Assembly (NCBI GenBank): GCA_023460035.1
Contig: JAEWRN010000024.1
Coordinates: 17,211 to 81,210, forward strand
DNA: 64,000 nucleotides
Direction of reading: 5' to 3'
Source: Bacillota bacterium
GTDB lineage: Bacteria; Bacillota; Clostridia; Oscillospirales; Ruminococcaceae
Numbering within the stretch: the stretch's first letter is position 1; each line of letters opens with the position of its first letter. Under the pieces are notes generated by a model. It ran no database searches and was not told the DNA's origin. It was given only the letters and a program-made list of their open reading frames with translations. Both the position numbers and the translations under genes were made by a program. Positions 50,746-59,711 of this stretch are shown here, in pieces.

Positions 50746-52500
50746 TTAAGCGCGCAGGGTGAACTTGGAAAGCTCTTCTTTCAGCAGGTCTGCCTGTGCC
50801 GAAAGCTCTTCGCTTGCGGCGGCGCTTTCTTCTGCCGCGGCCGAGTTGTTCTGCACCACGTTCGAGATCTGGTCGACCCCCTGCGTGATTTCGGCGATGG
50901 CGGATGCCTGCTCTGCCGACGACTGTTCGATTTTCAAAATCGTCTCGTTGACATAGTTCATGTTTTCGGTGACATTGCGCAGCGCTTCGGCCGTGCTGTC
51001 GGCAAGCTGGGTGCCCGCGTCGACCTTTTGCACCGAGTTTTCAATCAGCTGGGTAGTTTGCTTGGCCGCGTCGGCAACCTTGCCGGCAAGGTTGCGCACC
51101 TCGTCTGCCACCACCGAAAAGCCCTTGCCCGCCGCGCCGGCGCGTGCGGCTTCCACCGCGGCGTTCAGCGCAAGGATATTGGTTTGGAACGCGATGTTGT
51201 CGATGACCTTGATGATGTTTGCAATCTGCTTTGACGAGGTGTTGATGTCGCCCATGGCTTCGACCATCTGCTGCATCTGCGCGTTGCTATCGCTGACATA
51301 CTGCGCGGTCTGGCGGATATGGCCCGATGCCTCGTTGACATGGCCGTTGTTGTCGGTGATTTTCTGCGACACACTGTCAATCGCGCCCGCAAGCTCTTCC
51401 AGCGAGCTTGCCTGCTCGGTTGCGCCCTGTGCCAGCTGCTGCGCGCCGGACGATACCTGCCCGGCCCCGTTGTCCACCTGGTCGGCGGCGGCCTGCATGC
51501 GGGCCATCATGTCGTTAAGGGATTCTAAAATGGTATTGGCGGCAAACGAAATGGGGGCAAAGTCGCCGGCGTATTCCGGCAGCTCCTCCACCGAAATATC
51601 GCCTTCGGACATGCGCAGCAGCATATCCGAAATTTCGTTGACAATTTTTTCAATACGGTCAAACGCGTAGCGCAGCGACTGGGCCAACTGCCCGATTTCG
51701 TTTTTCGACTCGTAGGTGATCTGGGTGTCAAGGCGGCCGCGCTCAAACTGCGCCGCAACGTTTACCAGCTCTTTAATTGGCTCGTTGATGGCGTGTGAAA
51801 TGGTAAGCCCCAGGCCCACTGCCGCAACAAGGCCCACCACCAGCACCACTGCCAGCGTGACGGTGGACATCAGGTACAGGCTTTGGTTGGAGTCGCTTTT
51901 CGCCTGTGCGTCACGGTTGCTGTTGACAAAGGTCTGGTTCAGCAGGGCAATCATCTGGTCGGTCTCATCCGAATTCGACTCCAGCGTTGTCTTTGCAATC
52001 TGCACGTCGCCTGCCCTTGCAAATTTCATCGTGCGCTCAATGGTGGGCAAAAAGTTTTCGTTGTACAGCGTGTCCACCTGGGCCATCAAGTCCTGTGCCT
52101 CCTGCATGGTGACAGCAGCCTTGTAATTTTCTTCGTTGGTCGCAAAGGTGGCTTTGTAGGTTTCAATGTTCTGCGCAATTTCGTCCAGCTTGTCATAGTT
52201 GCCCGCATAAATGACCGCGTTGCGCACATCTACCCGCATGCGCTGTGCGGTTTCAATCATGCTGGAGATGTACTCCAACGGCTTTGTCTGCTCTTCATAC
52301 AGGGTTTTGTCGGCTGCGCTGATGCGGGACATGCCAACGACACCCACCGCGCCAACAATTACCGAAAGCAACATGACCAAGGCAAACCCGCTGATGACCA
52401 GCCTTGAAATTTTGATGTTCTTCGCAAGGTTCAGCTTTTTGCGCTGCTTTTTGGCCTTTTTCTCTTTTGGCGGCCTTGCTTTTTTCTCCTTCAGTTTCAC
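50746..52500 (-). CDS. Methyl-accepting chemotaxis protein
   Basis: 584 residues from GTG 52500 (GGGAGGGATTACGTAAC). A lysine-rich cytoplasmic N-terminus (about 1-30), first transmembrane helix about 35-57, a four-helix-bundle ligand domain (about 60-205), second helix about 208-232, HAMP (about 235-285) and the signalling hairpin with tip NIIKVIDNIAFQTNILALNA split around residue 440. The unusually long basic N-terminal tail (KEKKARPPKEKKAKKQRKK) is odd. No other motility or chemotaxis gene is in the window. The ligand is unknown. Confidence 0.92.
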   Translation of the reverse strand: MKLKEKKARPPKEKKAKKQRKKLNLAKNIKISRLVISGFALVMLLSVIVGAVGVVGMSRISAADKTLYEEQTKPLEYISSMIETAQRMRVDVRNAVIYAGNYDKLDEIAQNIETYKATFATNEENYKAAVTMQEAQDLMAQVDTLYNENFLPTIERTMKFARAGDVQIAKTTLESNSDETDQMIALLNQTFVNSNRDAQAKSDSNQSLYLMSTVTLAVVLVVGLVAAVGLGLTISHAINEPIKELVNVAAQFERGRLDTQITYESKNEIGQLAQSLRYAFDRIEKIVNEISDMLLRMSEGDISVEELPEYAGDFAPISFAANTILESLNDMMARMQAAADQVDNGAGQVSSGAQQLAQGATEQASSLEELAGAIDSVSQKITDNNGHVNEASGHIRQTAQYVSDSNAQMQQMVEAMGDINTSSKQIANIIKVIDNIAFQTNILALNAAVEAARAGAAGKGFSVVADEVRNLAGKVADAAKQTTQLIENSVQKVDAGTQLADSTAEALRNVTENMNYVNETILKIEQSSAEQASAIAEITQGVDQISNVVQNNSAAAEESAAASEELSAQADLLKEELSKFTLRA

Positions 52501-52836
52501 GTTACGTAATCCCTCCCACTAGTTTGTACCACATAGCATACCTATATTTGTCAACGTAACACATCTACCTATAATTATCGGTAACAAAACTTAAATAAAA
52601 AGCTCATTTCAAAATTTTTCAGAGACTTCATTTTTCGACTTTTTTCGCATTCCTGTGATTTTATTTTAACTTGCCCCTTTTGGGGCGGCCCTCCGCCATT
52701 TGTGGCTTTTTGTTTTTTGCCTTTTTTTTACTTAATTTTTTTACACACTGCTTTTACTGTAATATTATTACCTCTAATGTTTTGCCGCTTTGCCCTGCTG
52801 CCACCCTAGCCGGGGGCTTTTTCACAATTTGTTTAC
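52501..52836. other. AT-rich intergenic region between divergent MCP and fab operons
   Basis: No supported gene. It presumably holds the chemoreceptor promoter, for which I found a TTGACA (minus strand, about 52544) but no good -10 at the right spacing. Confidence 0.4.
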
Positions 52837-52866
52837 TTGACAAATGCCCGGGGCGCGGCGTAAAAT
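52837..52866 (+). promoter_or_regulatory. Promoter of the fatty-acid synthesis operon
   Basis: TTGACA (52837-52842), 18-nt GC-rich spacer, TAAAAT (52861-52866), about 75 nt before acpP. Confidence 0.75.
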
Positions 52867-52875
52867 GTGCTTAAA

Positions 52876-52911
52876 ATAATTTACCTAAAATTATTTAGCT
52901 AAATTATTATA
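52876..52911 (+). promoter_or_regulatory. Tandem AT-rich operator boxes downstream of the fab promoter
   Basis: A perfect 12-bp palindrome ATTTAGCTAAAT (52893-52904) is flanked by an imperfect copy TTTACCTAAA (52880-52889), centres 14 bp apart, just after the expected start point. Probable target of the MarR/FabT-type regulator at 63222. Confidence 0.6.
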
Positions 52912-52942
52912 CACATTTTGACTGTTAAAAGGAGTACGTTTT

Positions 52943-53170
52943 ATGTTTGAAACAATACGCGATTTGATGGTGGACACCCTGAGCTGTGACCTTGACTCTA
53001 TCACCCCCGAAGCCCGCCTTGCCGAGGATTTGGACATTGACAGCCTGGACGCCGTAGAGCTGAACATGGCAATTGAAGAGGCGCTGAACATCACGATACC
53101 CGACGGCGAATTGATGAACCTGAAAACCGTGGGCGACATTGTGGCCTACCTTGAGGCGAACGCGGGCTGA
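52943..53170 (+). CDS. acpP: Acyl carrier protein
   Basis: 75 residues, acidic. Phosphopantetheine attachment at S34 in DIDSLDAVEL. Carries the growing acyl chain for all enzymes of the operon. AAAAGGAGTACGTTTT precedes the ATG. First gene of the fab operon, which is unusual because clostridial operons often begin with fabH or the regulator. Confidence 0.96.
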   Translation: MFETIRDLMVDTLSCDLDSITPEARLAEDLDIDSLDAVELNMAIEEALNITIPDGELMNLKTVGDIVAYLEANAG

Positions 53171-53208
53171 CTGCCCGCCCCCAAAAGGCAGAACAAAGGA
53201 GGCACCCC

Positions 53209-53655
53209 ATGACACCACAGGAACTGCACACCTTAATGCAGCAGTTTGAGGGCACGGCCCTCACCCGGCTGGAGTATGAAGAGCACGGTACCCGCGTGGT
53301 GCTGCAAAAAGGCGAAGCCACCACCGGCACCGCGGCGCCCGCCGCACCGGCCAGTGTGCCTGCCGCAGCAGCACCACCCCCGCCGCCGCAGACCCAAACC
53401 GCCGCCGCAGACGCCGGCAGTTTGATCACCGCGCCGCTGGTAGGCACCTTTTATGCCGCGCCCGCACCGGGGGCCGCCCCCTTTGCCGCGCCGGGCACCG
53501 CCGTAAAAAAGGGCGACACCGTGTGCGTGCTGGAAGCAATGAAGATGATGAACGACGTGCCCGCACCGTTTGACTGCGTGATTGAAGAGGTGCTGCTGAG
53601 CGACGGCGCACTGGCCGGGTTTGGCGACGGGCTGTTTCGCGTGCGGGAGCAGTGA
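53209..53655 (+). CDS. accB: Biotin carboxyl carrier protein of acetyl-CoA carboxylase
   Basis: 148 residues: a short N-terminal domain (1-38), an Ala/Pro-rich flexible linker (about 40-66) and the biotinyl domain with K112 in EAMKMMND. Carries carboxybiotin between AccC and AccAD. Starts 38 nt after acpP with AAAGGAGGCACCCC. Confidence 0.95.
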   Translation: MTPQELHTLMQQFEGTALTRLEYEEHGTRVVLQKGEATTGTAAPAAPASVPAAAAPPPPPQTQTAAADAGSLITAPLVGTFYAAPAPGAAPFAAPGTAVKKGDTVCVLEAMKMMNDVPAPFDCVIEEVLLSDGALAGFGDGLFRVREQ

Positions 53656-53659
53656 GCCG

Positions 53660-55042
53660 ATGCTGAAACGGATTTTAATTGCAAACCGCGGCGAAATTGC
53701 CGTGCGCATTCTGCGCGCCTGCCGCGAAATGGACATTGAAACGGTGGCCGTGTACTCGACTGCGGACGAAGGCGCGCTGCATGTGCAGCTTGCGACGCAG
53801 GCCGTTTGCATTGGCCCACCCAAGGCGGCCGACAGCTATTTAAACCAAACGGCCATTTTGACCGCCGCGCTGCAAACGGGCTGCGAAGCAGTACACCCCG
53901 GCTACGGCTTTTTATCTGAAAACGCCGATTTTGCCGACCTTTGCGCCGCAAACGGGCTGGTGTTCATCGGGCCTTCGGGCGGCGTCATCCGCCGCATGGG
54001 CAACAAGGCGGCGGCCCGCGCGCTGATGCAAAGCGCCGGGGTGCCGGTGGTGCCGGGCTCGGCCGGTGCGGTGGCAACGGCACAAAAGGCTGCGGCGGAG
54101 GCAGAGCGCATTGGCTACCCCGTGTTGCTAAAGGCAAGCGCGGGCGGCGGCGGGCGCGGCATGCGCCGCGTGCTGGAGCCCGCACAGCTGGCGGCGGCGT
54201 TTGCCGCCGCCGAAGCCGAGGCCATTGCCTGTTTTGGCGACGGCGAATTATATGTCGAAAAGCTGGTGTTGCAGCCGCGCCACATTGAGTTTCAAATCAT
54301 GGCAGACCGCATGGGGCATGTGGTTCATCTGGGCGAGCGGGATTGTTCGATCCAGCGCAAAAACCAAAAGCTGATGGAAGAATCCCCGTCGCACGCGCTG
54401 CAACCGGCGCTGCGGCAAGCCATGGGCGAAGCCGCTGTCAAGGCGGCCGCCGCCTGTGGGTACGAGGGGGCCGGCACGATTGAATTTGTGCTGGACAAAG
54501 AGGGGCATTATTATTTTATTGAGATGAACACCCGCATTCAGGTAGAGCACGGGGTGACCGAGTTGGTCACCGGGCTGGACCTTGTGCGCGAGCAGCTGCG
54601 CGTTGCCGCGGGGCTGCCGTTGTCGTTCACCCAAAGCGACGTGGTACTGCGCGGCCACGCGCTGGAGGTGCGCATCAACGCCGAGGACCCCGCCGCCGGG
54701 TTTCGGCCCACGCCGGGCACCACCGGATTTTTGCATTTCCCCGGCGGGTGCGGCGTGCGGGTGGACTCGGCGCTGTACCCCGGCTGTGTGCTTAGCCCGT
54801 ATTACGACTCGATGGTGGCAAAAATTATGGTGCACGCACCCGGGCGGCTGGCCGCCATTCGGCGCATGCGCCGCGCGCTGGAAGAACTGGTGGTAGAGGG
54901 CTACCCCACCGGCGCTGACCTTGCCCATTTGATTTTATACCACCCCGAATTTTTGCGCGGCGACTATGACACCAGCTTTTTAGAGCGGCATTTGGATACC
55001 CTGTTGCCGCTGGCCACCGTGCAGGAGGATGCCGATGAATGA
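53660..55042 (+). CDS. accC: Biotin carboxylase subunit of acetyl-CoA carboxylase
   Basis: 460 residues. ATP-grasp enzyme: KRILIANRGEIAVRI at the start, LLKASAGGGGRGMR glycine loop, ERDCSIQRKNQK and EMNTRIQVEHGVTE. ATP-dependent carboxylation of AccB biotin. Start at ATG 53660 (GGGAGCAGTGAGCCG), 4 nt after accB. Confidence 0.96.
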   Translation: MLKRILIANRGEIAVRILRACREMDIETVAVYSTADEGALHVQLATQAVCIGPPKAADSYLNQTAILTAALQTGCEAVHPGYGFLSENADFADLCAANGLVFIGPSGGVIRRMGNKAAARALMQSAGVPVVPGSAGAVATAQKAAAEAERIGYPVLLKASAGGGGRGMRRVLEPAQLAAAFAAAEAEAIACFGDGELYVEKLVLQPRHIEFQIMADRMGHVVHLGERDCSIQRKNQKLMEESPSHALQPALRQAMGEAAVKAAAACGYEGAGTIEFVLDKEGHYYFIEMNTRIQVEHGVTELVTGLDLVREQLRVAAGLPLSFTQSDVVLRGHALEVRINAEDPAAGFRPTPGTTGFLHFPGGCGVRVDSALYPGCVLSPYYDSMVAKIMVHAPGRLAAIRRMRRALEELVVEGYPTGADLAHLILYHPEFLRGDYDTSFLERHLDTLLPLATVQEDADE

Positions 55043-55928
55043 TTTTTTTAGCCGGCGCCGCCAGCGGCTGCTGCGTTTAAAGCTGCTGCGCGAGGGCACG
55101 GCCCCGCTGCCTTTGCTGGCGGGCGCACCGCCACTGGTGTGTGACGCCTGTGGCAAACAGGTCTCGCGCGCAGCCCTTGCAAAAAATTGGTACGTCTGCC
55201 CGCACTGCGGGGCACACCGGCCCATTGGCGCCTACCAGCGCCTTGCACAGCTGCTGGACCACGGCAGCTTTCGCGAGCTGGAAGAAACGCTGACGGCGGG
55301 TGACCCGCTGCAATTTGCCGGCTATGCCGAAAAAAAGCAGGCCTGCAAACAGGGCACCGCGCTGCACGAGGCAGTGGTGACGGCGAAAGGCAAAATAGAG
55401 GGGCTGCCCGCCGTATTTGCGGTACTGGACAGCCGTTTTTTGATGGGCAGCATGGGGGTGGCCGTGGGCGAAAAAGTAGCCCGCGCCGCCGAGACTGCCG
55501 CAAAGGCAAAGCTGCCGCTGATTGCGTTTTGCGCGTCGGGCGGGGCCCGCATGCAAGAGGGCATTTTATCGCTGATGCAGATGGCCAAAACCGCCGCCGC
55601 GGTGCAGCAGTTTCAGCAGGCGGGCGGGCTGTACATCGTCTGCCTCACCCACCCCACCACCGGCGGCGTGACGGCAAGCTTTGCCTCGCTGGGTGACATC
55701 ACGCTGGCAGAGCCCGGCGCGCTGATTGGTTTTGCCGGGCCGCGGGTGATACGCCAGACGATTGGCGAAGAGCTGCCCGCCGGCTTTCAGCGGGCCGAAT
55801 ATTTGCAGCAGCACGGGTTTGTCGACGCCGTCGTGCCCCGCGCGGGCCTGCGCGCACAGCTTGCCCAGTTGCTGCGCCTGCACAAAAAAGGAGGTGCCCG
55901 CCATGCCACAGCCCCTCTCGCCCGCTGA
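55035..55928 (+). CDS. accD: Acetyl-CoA carboxylase carboxyltransferase beta subunit
   Basis: 297 residues. Zinc ribbon CDACG...CPHCG near the N-terminus, then the crotonase-like carboxyltransferase core with FCASGGARMQEG. I choose ATG 55035, six bases after GCAGGAGG; ATG 55029 lies directly on that site. Overlaps accC by 8 nt. Confidence 0.95.
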   Translation: MNDFFSRRRQRLLRLKLLREGTAPLPLLAGAPPLVCDACGKQVSRAALAKNWYVCPHCGAHRPIGAYQRLAQLLDHGSFRELEETLTAGDPLQFAGYAEKKQACKQGTALHEAVVTAKGKIEGLPAVFAVLDSRFLMGSMGVAVGEKVARAAETAAKAKLPLIAFCASGGARMQEGILSLMQMAKTAAAVQQFQQAGGLYIVCLTHPTTGGVTASFASLGDITLAEPGALIGFAGPRVIRQTIGEELPAGFQRAEYLQQHGFVDAVVPRAGLRAQLAQLLRLHKKGGARHATAPLAR

Positions 55929-56727
55929 GCGGGTGGCCCTTGCGCGCGGCGCAAACCGCCCCGGCACCGCCGAGATTATCGGCGCGCTGTTCACCGATTT
56001 TTTTGAGCAGCAGGGCGACCGGTTGTGCGGCGAGGACGCCGCCATTTTGGGCGGCATTGCGCTGTTTCACGGCAGGCCCGTCACCGTGCTGGGCCACCGC
56101 AAGGGCAAAACCCTAGAAGAAAATTTAAACTGCCGTTTTGGCATGCCCGCGCCGGAGGGGTACCGCAAGGTACAGCGGCTGCTGCGCGCGGCCGAAAAGT
56201 TTCACCGCCCCGTCATCACGCTGATTGACACCCCGGGTGCCTACCCCGGCCTTGAGGCTGAAGCCCGCGGCCAGGGGGACGCCATTGCCCAATGCCTTGC
56301 GCTGTGTGCCAGCCTGCAAACACCCATTTTGTCGGTCGTCACCGGCGAGGGCGGCAGCGGCGGCGCGCTGGCCCTTGGCATGGGCAACCGGGTGCTGATG
56401 CTGGAAAACGCAGTGTACTCGGTGCTGTCGCCCGAGGGGTTTGCCTCTATTTTATGGAAAGACAAAGCCCGCGCGGCCGAAGCCTGCGGCGTGATGAAGC
56501 TGACCGCCGCCGATCTGCTGGCGCTGGGCGTGATTGACGAAATTTTACCCGAGCCCCCCGGCGGGGCGCAGGCGGCACCCGAGCAGCTGTTTTGCACGCT
56601 AAACGCCGCACTGCAACAACACCTTGCCGCGCTGGACCGCATTGCCGACCCCGCGCGCGCACGCTGCCAAAAATACCGCGCCATGGGCAATGCCTTTTTG
56701 GCGGGCAGCAGAGAGGAGCACCTATGA
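55903..56727 (+). CDS. accA: Acetyl-CoA carboxylase carboxyltransferase alpha subunit
   Basis: 274 residues from ATG 55903 (AAAAAGGAGGTGCCCGCC). Core motifs: VTVLGHRKGK, FGMPAPEGYRK, DTPGAYPG and VTGEGGSGGALALG. Transfers the carboxyl group to acetyl-CoA with AccD, whose gene it overlaps by 26 nt. It is shorter than E. coli AccA because of a trimmed N-terminus, as in many firmicutes. Confidence 0.95.
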   Translation: MPQPLSPAERVALARGANRPGTAEIIGALFTDFFEQQGDRLCGEDAAILGGIALFHGRPVTVLGHRKGKTLEENLNCRFGMPAPEGYRKVQRLLRAAEKFHRPVITLIDTPGAYPGLEAEARGQGDAIAQCLALCASLQTPILSVVTGEGGSGGALALGMGNRVLMLENAVYSVLSPEGFASILWKDKARAAEACGVMKLTAADLLALGVIDEILPEPPGGAQAAPEQLFCTLNAALQQHLAALDRIADPARARCQKYRAMGNAFLAGSREEHL

Positions 56728-57668
56728 CAGGCATTGAGCTGCTGGGCACCGGGCGCAGCCTGCCGGGCCACTGTATCACCAACGACGACCTTGCGCGGGT
56801 GGTGGAGACCAGTGACGAGTGGGTCGCCAGCCGCACCGGCATTCGCCAGCGGTACTTTTGCACCGAGGAAGAAACCGCGGCGCAGCTTGCCGCCGACGCC
56901 GCAAACAAAGCGCTGGCACAGGCGGGCGTTACCGCGGCACAAATTGGCGTTTGCGTCGTAGCCACCTTTACGCCGGACCACGTCACCCCGTCGCTTGCGT
57001 GCGAAGTGCACGCGGCGCTGCACCTGCCCGAAACCGCGCTGTGCTTTGACGTCAACGCCGCCTGCACCGGGTTTTTGGTCGCGCTGGAAACTGCGCGCTG
57101 CCACCTTGCGGCGGGCGACGTTGCCGGGCAATTTGCGCTGGTGATTGGGGCCGAAAAAATCAGCCGCCTATTAGACTTTGCCGACCGCAGCACCTGCGTG
57201 CTGTTTGGCGACGGGGCGGGCGCGGCGGTAATCCGCCTTGCAAAAGAAGCCCCCTACGCCACCACGTTTGGCGCGCGGGGCGATGCCTCTATTTTATACG
57301 CAAATGCCGACGGTGACGACCCGTTTTTGCATATGGACGGGCGGGCTGTGTTTCGGTTTGCGGTACAAATTATTCCGCAGTGCCTCGACGAGCTTTTGGC
57401 CAAAACGGGGCTGCAGATGGCCGACATCGACCACGTGGTGTGCCACCAGGCCAACAGCCGCATCATTGACCATGTGATCAAACAGCGCGGGGACGACCCC
57501 GCGCGCTATTACCAAAACATGCAGCGCTATGGCAACACCTCGGCCGCCAGCATCCCGCTTGCGCTGGACGAGCTGCGGCAAAGCGGCGCACTGCAAAGCG
57601 GGCAAACAGTGGCCTGTATTGGCTTTGGCGCCGGGCTGACCTGGGGCGGCATTCTGCTGCGCGTTTAA
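56724..57668 (+). CDS. fabH: 3-oxoacyl-ACP synthase III
   Basis: 314 residues. Condenses acetyl-CoA with malonyl-ACP to begin each chain. Catalytic C114 in NAACTGF, the histidine in VCHQANSRI and the asparagine in YGNTSAASIP. ATG overlaps the accA stop (ATGA), with GAGAGGAG upstream. Confidence 0.96.
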   Translation: MTGIELLGTGRSLPGHCITNDDLARVVETSDEWVASRTGIRQRYFCTEEETAAQLAADAANKALAQAGVTAAQIGVCVVATFTPDHVTPSLACEVHAALHLPETALCFDVNAACTGFLVALETARCHLAAGDVAGQFALVIGAEKISRLLDFADRSTCVLFGDGAGAAVIRLAKEAPYATTFGARGDASILYANADGDDPFLHMDGRAVFRFAVQIIPQCLDELLAKTGLQMADIDHVVCHQANSRIIDHVIKQRGDDPARYYQNMQRYGNTSAASIPLALDELRQSGALQSGQTVACIGFGAGLTWGGILLRV

Positions 57669-57696
57669 GGCGCGCACAACAAAAGGGAGAGATACG

Positions 57697-58644
57697 ATGC
57701 GAATCAATGAACTGCTGGGCACCACCTACCCGCTGATCCAGGGCGGCATGGCCAACATTGCCACCGGGGAGTTTGCGGCGGCGGTGTCGAACGCCGGCGC
57801 GCTGGGGCTGATTGCCGGGGGCGGCATGCCCGCCGAGGCGCTGCGGCAGCAAATTCGCCGCTGCAAAGCACTGACAAACAAGCCGTTTGGCGTCAATATT
57901 ATGCTGATGAACCCCGAAGCCGCTGCCATGGCGCAGGTGGTCATTGACGAGGGGGTGCCGGTCGTCACCACCGGCGCGGGCAACCCCGGCGGGTATATCC
58001 CGGCGTGGAAAGCGGCGGGCATCAAAGTGTTCCCCGTCGTGCCCGCGGCGGTGCTGGCAAAGCGCCTTGCCCCGCTGGGCATTGACGGCGTGATTGCCGA
58101 GGGCACCGAAGCCGGCGGCCATGTGGGCGAGCTGACCACAATGGCACTGGTGCCGCAGGTGGTGGACGCAATGCGCCCGTTTGGGCTGCCGGTCATCGCG
58201 GCGGGCGGCATTGCCGACGGCCGCCAGCTGCTGGCCGCCTTTGCGCTGGGTGCCGCGGGTGCCCAACTGGGCACCTGTTTGCTGGTGAGTGAGGAATGCC
58301 CCGTACACCCCGCCTACAAACAAGCCATTTTAAAGGCAAAGGACACCGACACCACCGTGACGGGCCGCATTGCGGGCACCCCGGTGCGCATTTTAAAAAA
58401 TAAAATGGCCCGTACCTACCTTGCGCGCGAAAAGGCCGGGGCCGATAAAATGGAGCTGGAAGAGTTCACCCTGGGCTCGCTGCGGCGCGCCGTGCTGGAC
58501 GGTGACACCGAAACCGGCAGCCTGATGGCGGGCCAGGTGGCGGGCATGCTGCACGAAATTCGCCCGCTGCGGGTGATTTTTGAAACACTGCTTGCCGGGG
58601 CCGACACCACCCTTGCGGCACTACAGGGCGGGGGCGGCCAATGA
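57697..58644 (+). CDS. fabK: Enoyl-ACP reductase II, FMN-dependent
   Basis: 315 residues, TIM-barrel flavoprotein. PLIQGGMANIATGEF at the start, NIMLMNP, EGTEAGGHVGEL (catalytic histidine), AAGGIADGRQLLAAFALGA and the FabK-specific C-terminal region. Reduces trans-2-enoyl-ACP; replaces FabI, absent here. AAAGGGAGAGATACG precedes the ATG. The next gene is a paralogue. Confidence 0.94.
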   Translation: MRINELLGTTYPLIQGGMANIATGEFAAAVSNAGALGLIAGGGMPAEALRQQIRRCKALTNKPFGVNIMLMNPEAAAMAQVVIDEGVPVVTTGAGNPGGYIPAWKAAGIKVFPVVPAAVLAKRLAPLGIDGVIAEGTEAGGHVGELTTMALVPQVVDAMRPFGLPVIAAGGIADGRQLLAAFALGAAGAQLGTCLLVSEECPVHPAYKQAILKAKDTDTTVTGRIAGTPVRILKNKMARTYLAREKAGADKMELEEFTLGSLRRAVLDGDTETGSLMAGQVAGMLHEIRPLRVIFETLLAGADTTLAALQGGGGQ

Positions 58645-59711
58645 GTATCTGCATACGCGGCAAAACCCTCACCCTGCCCATTTTGCAGGGCGGCATGGGG
58701 GTCGGCGTTTCGCTGGGCTCGCTTGCCGGGGCCGTCGCGGCCTGCGGGGGCATGGGCACCGTCAGCACCGCCGTGCCCGGCTTTGCCGAGCCGGACTTTG
58801 CCACCGACCCAAACGGCGCCAACCTGCGCGCCCTTGCGCGCGAAGTGCGGCGGGCAAAACAGCTTGCGGGCGGGCGTGGCATGGTGGCTATCAACGCCAT
58901 GGTGGCCACCACCCAATACGCCGACAGTGTGCGCACCGCCATTGCAGCCGGGGTGGACGCCATTGTCAGCGGGGCCGGGCTGCCCACCGACCTGCCGGCC
59001 ATTGCAGCCGGGGCCGATGTGGCACTGGCGCCCATCGTGTCCAGCGCGCGCGCCGCCACAATGATCTGCCGGCTGTGGCAACGCCGCTATGATACGCTGC
59101 CCGATTTTGTGGTGGTAGAGGGGTGCCTTGCGGGCGGCCATTTGGGCTTTGCCAAAGAAGAGCTGCTGGCGGGCACCGCCCCGGCGCTTGAAACCATTGT
59201 CACGCAGGTCACCGCCGCGTTGCAGCCGTTTGAAGCGCAGGCAAACCGGCGCATCCCGGTGTTTGCCGCGGGCGGTGTTTGGGGCGGGCAGGACGCTGCG
59301 CGCCTTGCCGCCGCGGGCGCCGCCGGGGTGCAAATCGCCACAAGGCTGATTGCCACCACCGAATGCGACGCCTCGCAAGCCTATAAAGACACGCTGATTG
59401 CCGCGCAACCGCAGGATATCCTGCTGGTCCACAGCCCGGTGGGCATGCCGGGCCGCGCACTGCGCACCCCGCTGACCAAAACACTGGCGCTGGGTGAAAG
59501 CGTACCGCACAAAAATTGCGTCGGCTGCCTTGTGCCCTGCCCGCGGGCAAGCGCCCGCTACTGCATTGTGCAGGCGCTGATTGCCGCCGTGCAGGGGGAC
59601 GTGCAAAACGGGCTGTTTTTCTGCGGTGCCAACGCGTGGCGGCTAAACGGCATGTACTCCGTCGCCGAAGTGTTCAGCAGCATCATGACCGAATGGAGGG
59701 ACGCCACTTGA
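58641..59711 (+). CDS. Nitronate monooxygenase-like FMN protein with C-terminal cysteine cluster
   Basis: 356 residues, same fold as FabK (LPILQGGMGVGVSLG, VVVEGCLAGGHLGF, FAAGGVWGGQDAARLAAAGAAGVQIATR split across the phosphate site) but closer to the nitronate monooxygenase branch. The C-terminus has CxxCxxxC plus a fourth cysteine (C293, C296, C300, C308 in NCVGCLVPCPRASARYC), which could bind a metal or iron-sulfur cluster and is absent from FabK. Its start overlaps the fabK stop by 4 nt and its stop overlaps the fabD start, so it is tightly bound into the operon. Likely a second enoyl or oxygen-detoxifying reductase; function unproven. Confidence 0.85.
   Translation: MSICIRGKTLTLPILQGGMGVGVSLGSLAGAVAACGGMGTVSTAVPGFAEPDFATDPNGANLRALAREVRRAKQLAGGRGMVAINAMVATTQYADSVRTAIAAGVDAIVSGAGLPTDLPAIAAGADVALAPIVSSARAATMICRLWQRRYDTLPDFVVVEGCLAGGHLGFAKEELLAGTAPALETIVTQVTAALQPFEAQANRRIPVFAAGGVWGGQDAARLAAAGAAGVQIATRLIATTECDASQAYKDTLIAAQPQDILLVHSPVGMPGRALRTPLTKTLALGESVPHKNCVGCLVPCPRASARYCIVQALIAAVQGDVQNGLFFCGANAWRLNGMYSVAEVFSSIMTEWRDAT

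Noticed and set aside
58416..59606. Open frame of 396 codons on the minus strand
   Set aside because: Antisense to the fabK paralogue, no family resemblance, no start signals.
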